Part shown: one piece after another, positions 7,622 to 16,695 of the stretch
Layout of the letters: each line of letters opens with the position of its first letter
Position numbering within the stretch: position 1 is the stretch's first letter
DNA from: an uncultured Ectothiorhodospiraceae bacterium
GTDB taxonomy: Bacteria > Pseudomonadota > Gammaproteobacteria > XJ16 > Halofilaceae
Reading direction: 5' to 3'
Length of the DNA: 64,000 nt
Assembly (NCBI GenBank): GCA_913055615.1
Contig: CAJXKK010000004.1
Location: 78,509 to 142,508, forward strand
The notes under the pieces: model-generated
Databases searched by the model: none
Seen by the model: the letters and a program-made list of their open reading frames with translations, nothing else
What the model was told of the DNA's origin: nothing
Made by a program: the position numbers and the translations under genes

Positions 7622-10486
7622 ATGTCCGAAAGCTTCCCTTCACTCAGTGAGGAAGCGCGCGCCGTCACGGCGCGCGTGCCGCCGCATTCCATCGAAGCGG
7701 AACAGGCCGTGCTCGGCGGGCTCATGCTCGCCAACGATGCCTGGGATCGTGTCGCCGACCGTGTCTCCGAAGAGGATTTTTACCGGCGCGAGCACCGGCT
7801 GCTGTTCCGTGCGCTCGGCGAGCTCGCGGACAACGACCAGCCGCGCGATGTGGTGACCGTCTCGGAATGGCTGTCCCAGCACGGCGAACTCGACAACGTC
7901 GGCAATCTCGCCTATCTCGGCCAGCTCGCCGAAGAAACGCCCAGCGCCGCCAACATTACCGCGTATGCCGACATCGTCCGCGAGCGCTCGGTCGTGCGCC
8001 AGCTCATCGCCGTCGGCGAAGACATCGCCCGTGCGGCCTACGAGCCGCAAGGCCGTGACAGCAAGGCCCTGCTGGACCACGCCGAACAGCAGGTCTTTGC
8101 CATCGCCGATCAGGGCAGCCGCCGTCAGCGCGGCTTCCAGCCCATCAATCGCATCCTGACGGCGACCCTGGACCACCTCGATACCCTGCTGCAGTCGGAC
8201 TCCCACATCACGGGGGTGGAGACGGGCTTCAGCGAATTCGACGATCTGACCTCGGGTATGCAGCGCTCGGATCTGGTGATTGTTGCCGGCCGTCCGTCGA
8301 TGGGCAAGTGCCTCTCCCACGACAGCGAGATCGTCCTGGCCGACGGGCGGGTCGCTACCATCGAGGAGATTTACAGGCGCGGCGAGGCGCGGCTCGCGAC
8401 TCTGGGCGCGAATATGCGGCTCGACTGGACAGAGCCGAGCCACTTCGTCGATGACGGCCACAAACCGGTCTTCGAGGTGACGACCCGACTTGGCCGTCGT
8501 GTCGAGACCACCTGGACGCACCCGTTCCTGACGATGGATGGCTGGAAGCCCCTGTCGGATATCCGGCCGGGCGATTCCATCGCCGTTCCCCGCCAGCTGC
8601 CCGTATTCGGCTCGAATGCGCTGCGCGAATGCGAGGTCAAGGTGCTCGCCTACCTGATCGGGGATGGCGGGCTGACCGGCGCGACCCCGGTCTTCACCGC
8701 GACGAATCCGCGGATCCGCGCGGATTTCGCCGCTGCCGTCGAGGCGTTCGGTGGCGTTCGCATCCGCCCGGTCCAGCCCTCCTGGCGGGCGCGTTCCTGG
8801 ACGGTCGTGCGTGATGTCCGTGGCGTCGGCATGGCGCGGAGCGCGTTCGCGGAGAACCTGAACCAGGCGATCGCGGCGACGGGACGGTCCGCGCGTGTGC
8901 TCGCGGGCGGGATCGGTGTCGCGCCCGCTACGATGACGTATTGGCGCCAGGGCCGGAACGTGCCGGATGGTGAGACGCTGGCGCGTGCGGCCGAGGTGCT
9001 CGAGGTCGAACCGGAGGCGCTTTGTGCCAATGGCGGTGAAGAGGCCCGCCGATGTGGCGTCAATCCGCTTCGTAAATGGCTGGCGGAACTGGGGCTCTAC
9101 GGGTGCGATGCCCACGGCAAGCACATCCCGACACCGGTGTTCTCGCTGCCGCGCGAACAGCTCGCGCTGTTTCTGAATCGCCTGTTCGCGACCGACGGCT
9201 GGGCTGGGCTCTGGCACAGCGGCCAGGCACAGATCGGCTACGCCTCGACCAGCGAGCGGCTCGCGCGACAGGTGCAGCATCTGCTGCTGCGCTTCGGCGT
9301 GCTCGGCAAGCTCCGCCGCCGGTGGGTGCGTTACGGTGAGGCGCGTCGTCCCACTTGGCAGCTCGATATCTCGCATGCGGACTCCATGGTCGTCTTTGCG
9401 CGCGAGATCGGGATCCACGGCAAGGAAGAGGCGGTAGATGCGGTGCTCGAGGCGGTGTCCGCGAAGCGCCGACAGAGCAATACGGATCACGTGCCCGTGG
9501 AGGTGTGGTCGCTTATCGAACGCGAAAAAGGGGATCTGGGCTGGAGCGAACTCGCTCGACGCGCCGGGGTCGCCTCATCCAATCCCCATCCCCACCGCCG
9601 CGGCCTGAGTCGGCAGCAGCTGGCCCGTTATGCGATGGCCCTGCAGTCGCGGAAGCTGATGCAACTTGCCGACAGCGACCTGTATTGGGATCGGGTCGAG
9701 GACATCACGAATCTCGGCGAGAAGCAGGTCTATGACCTGACGATCCCGGACACCCACAATTTCGTCGGCAATGATATCTGCGTTCACAATACGTCGTTCG
9801 CCATGAATATCGCCGAACACGTCGCGCTCACCAATGGCGAGCCGGTCGCGGTCTTCAGTATGGAGATGCCGGCCGAGCAGATCGCAACGCGCATGATCTC
9901 CTCGCTCGGTCGGGTCGAACTGCAGAAACTGCGTTCGGGCCGTCTGGAAGAGGCCGATTGGCCGCGTATCAACTCGGCCGTGGCCCTGCTGTCGCAGCAG
10001 TCGAAGCTGTTCATCGACGACACGCCCGGACTGACCCCGTCCGAACTCCGGGCCCGCGCGCGTCGCCTGAAGCGGGAACACGGGCTGTCGATGATCCTCG
10101 TCGACTATATCCAGCTCATGCAGCTCGCCTCGACGGGGGAGAACCGCGCCACGGAGATCTCCGAGATCTCGCGTTCGCTCAAGGGGCTGGCGAAGGAACT
10201 CAACGTCCCGGTGATCGTGCTGTCGCAGCTCAACCGGTCGCTGGAGCAGCGCACCGACAAGCGCCCGGTGATGTCGGATCTGCGTGAATCCGGGGCGATC
10301 GAGCAGGACGCGGACGTGATCGTCTTCATCTACCGCGATGAGGTCTACGACGAGGACAGCCCGCACAAGGGCACGGCGGAGATCCTGATCCGCAAACAGC
10401 GTAACGGTCCGACCGGGACCGTGCGCGTCACCTTCCTCGGTCACTACACGCGCTTTGAGAATTTCTCACCCGAAGTCTACGGCTGA
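7622..10486 (+). CDS. dnaB: Replicative DNA helicase DnaB, intein-containing precursor
   Basis: The 954-residue precursor would splice to a 460-residue helicase, the usual DnaB size. The N-domain begins near residue 20 (VPPHSIEAEQAVLGGLMLANDAWD). The RecA-like domain starts VIVAGRPSMGK and is interrupted there. It resumes as TSFAMNIAEHVALTNGEPVAVFSMEMPAEQ, then DYIQLM, LSQLNRSLEQR and DLRESGAIEQDAD, ending LGHYTRFENFSPEVYG. I take ATG 7622 (MSESFPSLSEE), which suits the promoter at 7540. DnaB unwinds DNA at the fork. Because the intein interrupts the Walker A motif, ATPase activity requires protein splicing. The gene sits between rplI and alr, as is common. Confidence 0.96.
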   Translation: MSESFPSLSEEARAVTARVPPHSIEAEQAVLGGLMLANDAWDRVADRVSEEDFYRREHRLLFRALGELADNDQPRDVVTVSEWLSQHGELDNVGNLAYLGQLAEETPSAANITAYADIVRERSVVRQLIAVGEDIARAAYEPQGRDSKALLDHAEQQVFAIADQGSRRQRGFQPINRILTATLDHLDTLLQSDSHITGVETGFSEFDDLTSGMQRSDLVIVAGRPSMGKCLSHDSEIVLADGRVATIEEIYRRGEARLATLGANMRLDWTEPSHFVDDGHKPVFEVTTRLGRRVETTWTHPFLTMDGWKPLSDIRPGDSIAVPRQLPVFGSNALRECEVKVLAYLIGDGGLTGATPVFTATNPRIRADFAAAVEAFGGVRIRPVQPSWRARSWTVVRDVRGVGMARSAFAENLNQAIAATGRSARVLAGGIGVAPATMTYWRQGRNVPDGETLARAAEVLEVEPEALCANGGEEARRCGVNPLRKWLAELGLYGCDAHGKHIPTPVFSLPREQLALFLNRLFATDGWAGLWHSGQAQIGYASTSERLARQVQHLLLRFGVLGKLRRRWVRYGEARRPTWQLDISHADSMVVFAREIGIHGKEEAVDAVLEAVSAKRRQSNTDHVPVEVWSLIEREKGDLGWSELARRAGVASSNPHPHRRGLSRQQLARYAMALQSRKLMQLADSDLYWDRVEDITNLGEKQVYDLTIPDTHNFVGNDICVHNTSFAMNIAEHVALTNGEPVAVFSMEMPAEQIATRMISSLGRVELQKLRSGRLEEADWPRINSAVALLSQQSKLFIDDTPGLTPSELRARARRLKREHGLSMILVDYIQLMQLASTGENRATEISEISRSLKGLAKELNVPVIVLSQLNRSLEQRTDKRPVMSDLRESGAIEQDADVIVFIYRDEVYDEDSPHKGTAEILIRKQRNGPTGTVRVTFLGHYTRFENFSPEVYG
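8309..9790 (+). mobile_element. DnaB intein with LAGLIDADG endonuclease and an extra helix-turn-helix
   Basis: The 494-residue insertion (precursor residues 230-723) starts with Cys at the P-loop (GK/C) and ends HN, with Thr as the +1 residue. Splicing block A is CLSHDSEIVLADG. Block B is TTWTHPFLTMDGWKPL with the TxxH motif. The C-terminal blocks are YDLTIPDTHNFVGNDICVHN. Two DOD endonuclease motifs are visible: VLAYLIGDGGLTG (about residue 341) and FLNRLFATDGWAG (about residue 516). Between them, about residues 408-470, is a Cro/CI-like HTH (NQAIAATGRSARVLAGGIGV, TMTYWRQGRNVPDGETLARAAEVL). A second short HTH-like stretch, LGWSELARRAGV, follows. All splicing residues look intact. The DnaB P-loop is a known intein insertion site. 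Confidence 0.93.
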
Positions 10487-10539
10487 CCGCCCTGGCCGGC
10501 CATCACCGGCCACCCATCCGACCGGGAGTGCCGACCATC

Positions 10540-11622
10540 ATGCTCCGCACCACCATCGCCGATCTCGACCGCAGTGCCCTGCGCCATAATCTGGCGCGCG
10601 CACGCGCCGCCGCCCCGGGGACGTCGGTCTTCGCCACGCTCAAGGCGGGCGGGTACGGCCATGGCCTGACCTTCGCGGCCGAGGCCTTCGCGGATCACAG
10701 CGAGGGGTTCGGCGTGGCCTGCACCGGGGAGGGGGTTGCGCTGCGCGAGGCCGGTTATCACGAGCATCGGATCTGCGTGCTCAACGGCCCGGCTGATGCC
10801 GATGAACTCGCCGCCTGCGCCGCGCACGGGCTCGAACCGCTGATCCACCAGGCATGGCATCTGGATGCGCTCCGCCACCTCGAAGGGCAGGCCCGTTTGC
10901 GCGTATGGCTCAAGATCGATTCCGGCATGGGACGGGTCGGTGTACCGCCGGACACGGCCGCCGTCTGGCATGACTGGCTCCGCCGCTGCCGCGCGGTCGC
11001 TGGCCCCGTCGGCTTGATGACCCACATGTCGAGCGCGGACGACCGCGGCGACGATTATACGAACGCGCAGTGGGAAACCTTTACGGCCGCTTGCCGCGGG
11101 CTGGAGGGCGAGCGCAGCGCGGCGAACTCGGCCTGCGTGCTCGGCTGGCCGGGCACGCATGCGGACTGGGTCCGGCCCGGGATCATGCTCTATGGCTGTT
11201 CCCCGTTTGTGGAGGGTGCGGAACCGGCGCTCGATCTGCGCCCGGCGATGACCCTGCGCACGCGGCTCATCGCCATCAATCGGCTGCAGGCCGGTGCGGC
11301 GATCGGCTACGGGCGCTCGTATCACTGCCCCGAGGACATGCCGGTCGGGGTCGCGGCGATCGGTTACGGTGACGGCTACCCGCGGCACGCGCCGAACGGT
11401 ACGCCCGTGCTGGTCGGGGGGCAGCGGGTGCCGATGGTGGGGCGCGTGTCGATGGACAAGATCACGCTCGACCTGCGCTCGGCGCCGCATGCCACGGTGG
11501 GCGATGAGGTCGTCCTGTGGGGCGACGGGCTGCCGATCGAGGAGATCGCCGATGCCGCCGGCACCATCGGCTACGAGTTGATGTGCGGCGTGCATGGCCG
11601 GGTTGTCACGCGCTGCGTGTGA
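10540..11622 (+). CDS. alr: Alanine racemase (PLP)
   Basis: Alr makes D-alanine for peptidoglycan. The 360-residue product has the PLP lysine at Lys35 in FATLKAGGYGHGL, the second catalytic base Tyr257 in AIGYGRSY, then IGYGDGYPRHAPNGTPVLV and VGRVSMDKITLDL, and ends GYELMCGVHGRVVTRCV. The usual motif around the lysine is KANAYGHG; here it is KAGGYGHG, a mild departure. ATG 10540 lies 11 nt after GGGAG; an alternative GTG at 10528 would add four residues. It follows dnaB by about 50 bp. A GGCCGG hairpin lies at 10493-10512, between the genes. Confidence 0.93.
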   Translation: MLRTTIADLDRSALRHNLARARAAAPGTSVFATLKAGGYGHGLTFAAEAFADHSEGFGVACTGEGVALREAGYHEHRICVLNGPADADELAACAAHGLEPLIHQAWHLDALRHLEGQARLRVWLKIDSGMGRVGVPPDTAAVWHDWLRRCRAVAGPVGLMTHMSSADDRGDDYTNAQWETFTAACRGLEGERSAANSACVLGWPGTHADWVRPGIMLYGCSPFVEGAEPALDLRPAMTLRTRLIAINRLQAGAAIGYGRSYHCPEDMPVGVAAIGYGDGYPRHAPNGTPVLVGGQRVPMVGRVSMDKITLDLRSAPHATVGDEVVLWGDGLPIEEIADAAGTIGYELMCGVHGRVVTRCV

Positions 11623-11701
11623 TCCGTCGTCGCCTTCCCCGTCTGCGGGGTGCGGTGTATATTCGGCCGACGATGCGCGACGCTGCCCCTGGAGGGGTTC
11701 G

Positions 11702-12799
11702 ATGACGGCGAACCGGGTGGCTTTGACCGCAATGCTCGCCCTGGCCGGGCTCCTCACGGGCTGTGCCGCGGGCGAGCAGGCGATGTATCGGGGCGGCGCC
11801 GGGCATGACGGCGTCTACGCCGAGACGCCCGGTCGGATCGAACCCGTGGAGCCGGCCTGGGAGCGGGCGACCGGTGCGCGTTCGTATTCCTCGCCCACCG
11901 TGACCGCCGAACGGGTCTACTTCGGCAACAGCGCCGGCACGCTCACGGCCATCGACCGCGCCAGCGGCGAGGTTACGTGGACACGGGAACTCGGCAGCCC
12001 GATCGAGGCCGCGCCCGCGCTCGCCGGGGATCGCGTCATCGTCGCGACCTGGGATGGTGCCGTACGGGCGTTGGAGGCGACCAGCGGGGAGACGGTCTGG
12101 CGTTTCGGGACCGACGGCATGGCGTACTCGGCACCGACCGTGACCGCAGACCGCATCTACTTCGGCAGCGCCGACGGCCACGTCTACGCGCTGGAACGCG
12201 CCAGCGGCGAGCAGGTATGGCGCTTCGCCGCCGGCGATGGCGTGTATTCGTCGCCGGCCGTCGCCAACGGGCGGGTGTATTTCGCCAGCCTCGACGGCAA
12301 CGTCTACGCGGTGTCGCAGTCCGCAGGCGAGGAGATCTGGCGATTCGCCACCGACAAACCGGTGTTCGCGAGCCCGGCGGTCGATGACCGGGTCGTCGCG
12401 ATCGGCGGCTACGATCGGGCCATGCACCTGCTCGACGCCGGCAGCGGGACGGAGCTCTGGCGCTTCCGCACCGGCAACCGGATCTACGCATCGGCGGCAC
12501 TGACGGCGGAGTCGGTAATCTTCGCGAGCACCGACGGCTACATCTATTCGGTCTCGCGTGACAACGGAATCAAGAACTGGGATTACCGCGCGGACGACAA
12601 GGTCTATTCCTCACCGGCGGTGGCGAATGACGCGGTGTATGCCGGGAGTCGGGCGGGGATCATGCACGCGGTGGACACCACCAGCGGCAGGCAGCGCTGG
12701 ACCTTTGACGCGGGGGACCGGATTTACGCGACGCCGACGCCCGCAGGCGCCCAGGTATTTTTTGCGACCCTGGACGGGCGTGTCATCGCCCTGGAGTGA
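11702..12799 (+). CDS. PQQ-type beta-propeller lipoprotein, BamB-like
   Basis: The N-terminus is a lipoprotein signal, with lipobox LLTGC at residue 20 of MTANRVALTAMLALAG. The rest (365 residues in all) is a string of seven or eight PQQ-like propeller blades. Repeated units take the form SSPTVTAERVYFGNSAGTLTAI, SGEVTWTRELG and VYALERASGEQVWRF. The architecture and size fit outer-membrane assembly factor BamB and its relatives. It is not next to hisS or der as classic bamB is, so a related periplasmic propeller is possible. The start is ATG 11702 after CTGGAGGG. Confidence 0.7.
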   Translation: MTANRVALTAMLALAGLLTGCAAGEQAMYRGGAGHDGVYAETPGRIEPVEPAWERATGARSYSSPTVTAERVYFGNSAGTLTAIDRASGEVTWTRELGSPIEAAPALAGDRVIVATWDGAVRALEATSGETVWRFGTDGMAYSAPTVTADRIYFGSADGHVYALERASGEQVWRFAAGDGVYSSPAVANGRVYFASLDGNVYAVSQSAGEEIWRFATDKPVFASPAVDDRVVAIGGYDRAMHLLDAGSGTELWRFRTGNRIYASAALTAESVIFASTDGYIYSVSRDNGIKNWDYRADDKVYSSPAVANDAVYAGSRAGIMHAVDTTSGRQRWTFDAGDRIYATPTPAGAQVFFATLDGRVIALE

Positions 12800-12824
12800 C
12801 GGCCTCCCCGGTGCCGCGACGCAC

Positions 12825-12838
12825 GTAGGCCGGCCTAC
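12825..12838. terminator. Perfect 14-bp palindrome between convergent genes
   Basis: GTAGGCCGGCCTAC is a perfect dyad in the 86 bp between the convergent 3' ends of the propeller lipoprotein gene and fdxA. Its placement suggests a bidirectional transcription-end element, but there is no loop and no T-run. Confidence 0.3.
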
Positions 12839-12885
12839 ATGGTATTCGTGGTTTTGGTCGCGCGGTGATACCGGGCGTCCGCCCG

Positions 12886-13209
12886 CTATTCTTCAAGATA
12901 CTGCATCTTCCCCTCGACGCCTTCCCATTCCTTCGCGTCGTCCGGCGGCTCCTTCATGGCCGTGATCACCGGCCACTTCTGGGCGAGACGCTCGTTGATC
13001 TCCAGGAAATGCTCCTGATCGCCCGGGAGCTCATCCTCGGAGAAAATGGCGTCCACCGGGCACTCGGGCTCGCAGAGCGTACAGTCGATGCACTCCTCGG
13101 GGTCGATCGCCAGGAAGTTGGGTCCCTCGTGGAAACAGTCGACCGGGCAAACCTCGACGCAATCGGTGTATTTGCAACGAATGCAGTTCTCGGTCACCAC
13201 GTACGTCAT
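12886..13209 (-). CDS. fdxA: Seven-iron ferredoxin FdxA
   Basis: The 107-residue protein carries the [3Fe-4S]/[4Fe-4S] ferredoxin pattern. [26 protein letters not shown] gives the first cluster region, with the extra Cys typical of 7Fe ferredoxins. [17 protein letters not shown] gives the second. The acidic C-terminal half ([21 protein letters not shown] and ending GKMQYLEE) matches proteobacterial FdxA. It starts at ATG 13209 with a GGAG site upstream and diverges from galU across about 120 bp. It is a soluble low-potential electron carrier; its partner cannot be read from context. Confidence 0.95.
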   Translation of the reverse strand: MTYVVTENCIRCKYTDCVEVCPVDCFHEGPNFLAIDPEECIDCTLCEPECPVDAIFSEDELPGDQEHFLEINERLAQKWPVITAMKEPPDDAKEWEGVEGKMQYLEE

Positions 13210-13330
13210 GGGAGGGTCTCCGTGTATAAGGGGGTTGGCTGCGCCATTTCGGCCAGCGCGGGATGCCGTTATTATGCGGGCTCGCGCGCGCAGGTTCCAG
13301 ACACCCGACACCATCTCGCAGGATGCCGCC

Positions 13331-14215
13331 ATGCAAGCCATGAAGAAAGTCGTATTCCCGGTCGCCGGTATGGGGACCCGCTTCCTCCCGGCGACCAAGG
13401 CCAACCCCAAGGAGATGCTCCCGGTCGTCGATAAGCCGCTGATCCAGTACGCGGCCGAGGAGGCGGTGGCGGCCGGGGCCGAGGTCCTTGTGTTCGTGAC
13501 CGGGCGCCAAAAGCGCTCGATTCCGGATCATTTCGATACGGCCTATGAACTGGAGATGGAGCTCGAGGCGAAGGGCAAGCATGAAATGCTGCGCATCGTG
13601 CGTGAGGTGTTGCCACCGGGGGTTGATTGCGTCTACCTGCGCCAGCCCCAGGCGCTGGGGCTGGGCCACGCCGTACAATGTGCGCGACCGGTGATCGGGG
13701 ATGAACCCTTCGGCGTGATCCTCGCGGACGACCTGGTGCAGACACGCGGCGCGCCCGTGCTGTCCCAGATGCTGGAGGTCCACCGCGAGCACGAAACGCC
13801 CGTGCTCGGCGTTGAGCGCGTCCCCGAAGACGAGACCCATCGTTATGGGGTGGTCTCCAGCGAAACGGTCGGCGAGGGTCTGTCCCGCGTCAACGGCATT
13901 GTCGAGAAACCGAAGCCGGCCGAGGCGCCGTCCAACCTGGCGGTCATCGGCCGCTACATCCTGACGCCCGGCATCTTCGAGCACCTGTCGGCGATCGGCA
14001 AGGGCGCCGGCGGCGAAATCCAGCTCACCGACGCGATCGCGCGCCAGCTGGCAGAGGAGACCTTCCTCGCCTGGGAATTCGAGGGGCGACGGTTCGACTG
14101 CGGCGACAAGCTCGGCTATCTCGAAGCGACGGTGGAGTACGCCCTGCATCATCCGGAACTGCGTGACGCGTTCTCGGCCTATCTGAGCGATCTCGACGCG
14201 CGGCCGCGCGGATAG
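13331..14215 (+). CDS. galU: UTP-glucose-1-phosphate uridylyltransferase
   Basis: GalU makes UDP-glucose for envelope polysaccharide. The 294-residue sequence has the nucleotide-binding signature [45 protein letters not shown] and the catalytic-region [15 protein letters not shown] followed by [13 protein letters not shown] 13331 ([10 protein letters not shown]) and ATG 13340 are both possible; the latter begins at the conserved core. The length matches the family. Confidence 0.95.
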   Translation: MQAMKKVVFPVAGMGTRFLPATKANPKEMLPVVDKPLIQYAAEEAVAAGAEVLVFVTGRQKRSIPDHFDTAYELEMELEAKGKHEMLRIVREVLPPGVDCVYLRQPQALGLGHAVQCARPVIGDEPFGVILADDLVQTRGAPVLSQMLEVHREHETPVLGVERVPEDETHRYGVVSSETVGEGLSRVNGIVEKPKPAEAPSNLAVIGRYILTPGIFEHLSAIGKGAGGEIQLTDAIARQLAEETFLAWEFEGRRFDCGDKLGYLEATVEYALHHPELRDAFSAYLSDLDARPRG

Positions 14216-14305
14216 ACACGCCGGCCCTGAATCGCTCGTACGTCCGTGCACGAAAAAGCGAAAACGGCCGCAACGACTGCTGGACGCGCAACGGAGTCCG
14301 TAACG

Positions 14306-14791
14306 ATGACCGCCCAGACCCTGCGTCGAAGCGCCGCCCTGCTGGTCAGTCTGCTTGTGTGTTTCGCGGCGGCGGGCCTCGGTGGCCTGGCGACTTCGAC
14401 GTCGATTTCCGACTGGTACCCGACCCTGAACAAGCCGCCGTTCAATCCGCCGGCATGGCTGTTCGCGCCGGTATGGAATCTGCTGTTCGCGTTGATGGCG
14501 GTCGCCGCATGGCGCGTCTACGACCGGGTGCCTGCCGGGGTAATTCGGCGGGCGGCGCTGACTCTGTTCGGCGTACAGCTGCTCGCGAACATCCTCTGGT
14601 CGGTCCTGTTCTTCGGGCTGCGCCAGCCGGGCGGGGCACTGGTCGAGATCCTCGCGCTGGAGGCGCTGATCGTCGCGACCACGATCGTATTCTGGCGGCT
14701 CGACCGGATCGCCGGCGCGCTGCTGGTCCCGTATACGCTCTGGGTGGCATTCGCGATCGCGCTCAACGGCGCGATCTGGTGGCTGAACTGA
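14306..14791 (+). CDS. TspO/MBR family tryptophan-rich membrane protein
   Basis: This 161-residue protein has five membrane helices and the TspO signatures: DWYPTLNKPPFNPPAWLFAPVWNLLFALMAVAAW, then QLLANILWSVLFF and a closing PYTLWVAFAIALNGAIWWLN. TspO binds porphyrins and other hydrophobic ligands and has been linked to stress and tetrapyrrole handling in Proteobacteria. ATG 14306 places the first helix properly; longer readings add only a charged leader. It lies 39 bp before the glyoxalase gene in the same direction. Confidence 0.92.
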   Translation: MTAQTLRRSAALLVSLLVCFAAAGLGGLATSTSISDWYPTLNKPPFNPPAWLFAPVWNLLFALMAVAAWRVYDRVPAGVIRRAALTLFGVQLLANILWSVLFFGLRQPGGALVEILALEALIVATTIVFWRLDRIAGALLVPYTLWVAFAIALNGAIWWLN

Positions 14792-14830
14792 GAGGCTGAC
14801 GCCTCCCCAAAGTAATTGAAGGAGACGCGC

Positions 14831-15271
14831 ATGGAATATCTGCACACCATGGTGCGCATCAGCGACATCGACGCATCGCTCGATTTCTACTGCAATCAAC
14901 TCGGCATGGTCGAGATGAGCCGAACTGACGTCGAGAAGGGGCGGTTCACGCTGATCTTCCTCGCCGCACCGGATGACGTCGAGCGTGCCCGCGAACATAA
15001 GGCGCCGATGATCGAGTTGACCTGGAACTGGGACCCGGAGCCGCTCGAGGGCGGCCGCAACTTCGGCCATCTCGCGTACCGGGTCGACGACATCTACGCC
15101 CTGTGCCAGCAGCTGAGGGACGCGGGCGTGACGATCAATCGTCCGCCGCGGGATGGCCATATGGCCTTCGTCCGCTCGCCGGACGGGATCTCCATCGAAC
15201 TGCTCCAGAAGGGCGCGGCCCTGGAACCGCGGGAGCCGTGGGCGTCGATGGAGAACACCGGCACCTGGTAA
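14831..15271 (+). CDS. Glyoxalase I-like VOC-family protein
   Basis: The 146-residue product has the two beta-alpha-beta-beta-beta modules of vicinal-oxygen-chelate enzymes. It resembles lactoylglutathione lyase GloA: MEYLHTMVRISDIDASLDFY, IELTWNWDPEPLEGG, FGHLAYRVDDI and SPDGISIELLQKG. The four expected metal ligands are present: His5, Glu62, His80 and Glu123. GloA converts the methylglyoxal-glutathione hemithioacetal to lactoylglutathione. The sequence is a little more divergent than typical GloA, so another VOC substrate is possible. A GGAG site precedes ATG 14831. Confidence 0.85.
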   Translation: MEYLHTMVRISDIDASLDFYCNQLGMVEMSRTDVEKGRFTLIFLAAPDDVERAREHKAPMIELTWNWDPEPLEGGRNFGHLAYRVDDIYALCQQLRDAGVTINRPPRDGHMAFVRSPDGISIELLQKGAALEPREPWASMENTGTW

Positions 15272-15321
15272 TCGCACGCCAGCCCCCGGTTCCGGGATCA
15301 CGGCGGGACCGGGAGGTGCCC

Positions 15322-15780
15322 ATGGGCAAGCGCGATAACCCCGTCCGGCGCTCGCCGTCCGCGTGCGGCGTGTTTCTGGTCGGCATACTCGCGCTGGTCC
15401 ACTCAGCGACGGTCGCCCCCGCCCGGGACAGAGATATCGCGCTGCAATGCCGCTTCGCCTCTGGCCTGGAGGCGATTTACCTCGTCAATCGGGCGGGGGC
15501 CAGGGTACGCCGTGCCGACCTGCTGCAGCCCAGGCATGGGCGGCTGCGCGGCACGAAGACGGAGTACCGGTTCGACTTCCGTGATTTCAGCGAGGCCTAC
15601 CGGATCGAGGTCATCATCGACCGCAGCACGGGCAATACTCGGCGCGTGTTCGGCACGCGCGACCGCATGGGCCGCATGCCGGATATGGATAGAGGCGTTA
15701 CCGGGCTGGTCCATGATGTCGGCCAGTGCCGTGAACAGGCCGGATCGCGAGGGGCTTTGCTCGGGGGGGAAACGCCATGA
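15322..15780 (+). CDS. Small exported protein of unknown function
   Basis: I do not recognise this family. The 152-residue product has a basic N-terminus and a hydrophobic stretch (ACGVFLVGILALVHSATVAPA) that looks like a signal peptide. Short basic and beta-rich segments follow (IALQCRFASGLEAIYL, TEYRFDFRDFSEAYRIEVIID). Two Cys in the mature part (in LQCRF and GQCREQ) could form a disulfide. It begins at ATG 15322 after a clear GGGAGG site, 50 bp after the glyoxalase gene. The following 180 bp (15781-15960) hold nothing I can identify. Confidence 0.55.
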   Translation: MGKRDNPVRRSPSACGVFLVGILALVHSATVAPARDRDIALQCRFASGLEAIYLVNRAGARVRRADLLQPRHGRLRGTKTEYRFDFRDFSEAYRIEVIIDRSTGNTRRVFGTRDRMGRMPDMDRGVTGLVHDVGQCREQAGSRGALLGGETP

Positions 15781-15960
15781 CCGGGAGGTATTGCGATTGT
15801 GACCCGCAGCACGGGGCGGCCACCCTCGCACCGCCGAGTACATCAGCGGCCTTCGATGGCTGTATTAGCCGCCCGCTGTTACTGCTCCGGTACCCCGGGT
15901 CGGACCCGCGCTCGGCAGGCGCCGCCCCGGGCAAACCGGATGCCTCCTGGCATCCCGCTT

Positions 15961-16629
15961 TCAGGCGTCTTCCGCCGGTCGGCTGGTGGCCTCGGCGGCG
16001 ACCTGACGGATCGCATCCGCGAGGCTGTCGGCCGGCTGGGCGCCGGAGATCAGGTAGCGTCCGTCGAGGACGAAACCCGGTACCGCGGTGACCCCGGATT
16101 CCATGAATCGGCGCTCCGCGGCCCGTACCTCGTCGGCATAGCGACCGGAGTGGGCGACGGCCTCGGCGGCGTCACCGTCGAGCCCGACCTGTTCCGCCTT
16201 CTCCCGCAGAACCGCCGCATCGCAGGGGCGCTTCGCCTCACCGAAGTACGCGTCGAACAGCGCCAGTTGCAGCGCGGTTTCGCGGCCCTGTTCGGCGGCC
16301 CACGCGAGTACGCGGTGGGCGTCGAAGGTATTGTGCGCACGCCGCTCACGGGCGCCTTCAAAGTTCAGGCCCAGGTCGGTAGCCAGCGCCATCATCTCGC
16401 CCTGGGTGCGCTCGATACTGGCGGCGTCCTGCCCGTATTTGCGGCACAGGTGCTCCAGGATCGGCTCGCCCTCGGGCGGCATGTCCGGGTTCAGTTCGAA
16501 CGGCTGCCATACGAGTTCGACATCGATCTCGCCATCGAGCTGCTCCAGCGCCTGTTCCAGGCGCCGGTAACCGATCGCGCACCAGGGGCAGGCGACATCG
16601 GAAACCAGGTCGATCCGTACATTCTGCAT
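15961..16629 (-). CDS. DsbA-family oxidoreductase, FrnE-like
   Basis: The product (222 residues) starts MQNVRIDLVSDVACPWCAIGYRR, with the redox motif CPWC at 14-17. Its helical insertion and C-terminal VPGFVLDGRYLISGAQP (cis-Pro loop) match the FrnE/2-hydroxychromene-carboxylate-isomerase-like branch of DsbA proteins. There is no signal peptide, so it is cytoplasmic. FrnE-type proteins act in thiol redox and oxidative-stress tolerance. The start at 16629 is set by a GAGGAGG site 6 nt upstream. It lies 66 bp downstream of the AhpD-like gene on the same strand, presumably in one transcript. Confidence 0.88.
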   Translation of the reverse strand: MQNVRIDLVSDVACPWCAIGYRRLEQALEQLDGEIDVELVWQPFELNPDMPPEGEPILEHLCRKYGQDAASIERTQGEMMALATDLGLNFEGARERRAHNTFDAHRVLAWAAEQGRETALQLALFDAYFGEAKRPCDAAVLREKAEQVGLDGDAAEAVAHSGRYADEVRAAERRFMESGVTAVPGFVLDGRYLISGAQPADSLADAIRQVAAEATSRPAEDA

Positions 16630-16695
16630 AACACACCTCCTCATCGCCCGGGGCCGCGCGACGGCCGCCCCGGGCGGGGTGCCGGTGGGCCCTGT

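Noticed and set aside
7640..9490. 616-codon minus-strand frame opposite dnaB
   Set aside because: The DnaB precursor and intein motifs explain the plus strand; the antisense text has no motif.
8309..9790. Insertion of a separate gene into dnaB
   Set aside because: The insertion is in frame, begins Cys, ends His-Asn and has splicing and endonuclease blocks, so it is an intein rather than a disrupting insertion.
13031..15301. 756-codon minus-strand frame over fdxA, galU, tspO and gloA
   Set aside because: Four well-recognised genes occupy the region in other frames. The frame has no domain and arises from codon bias.
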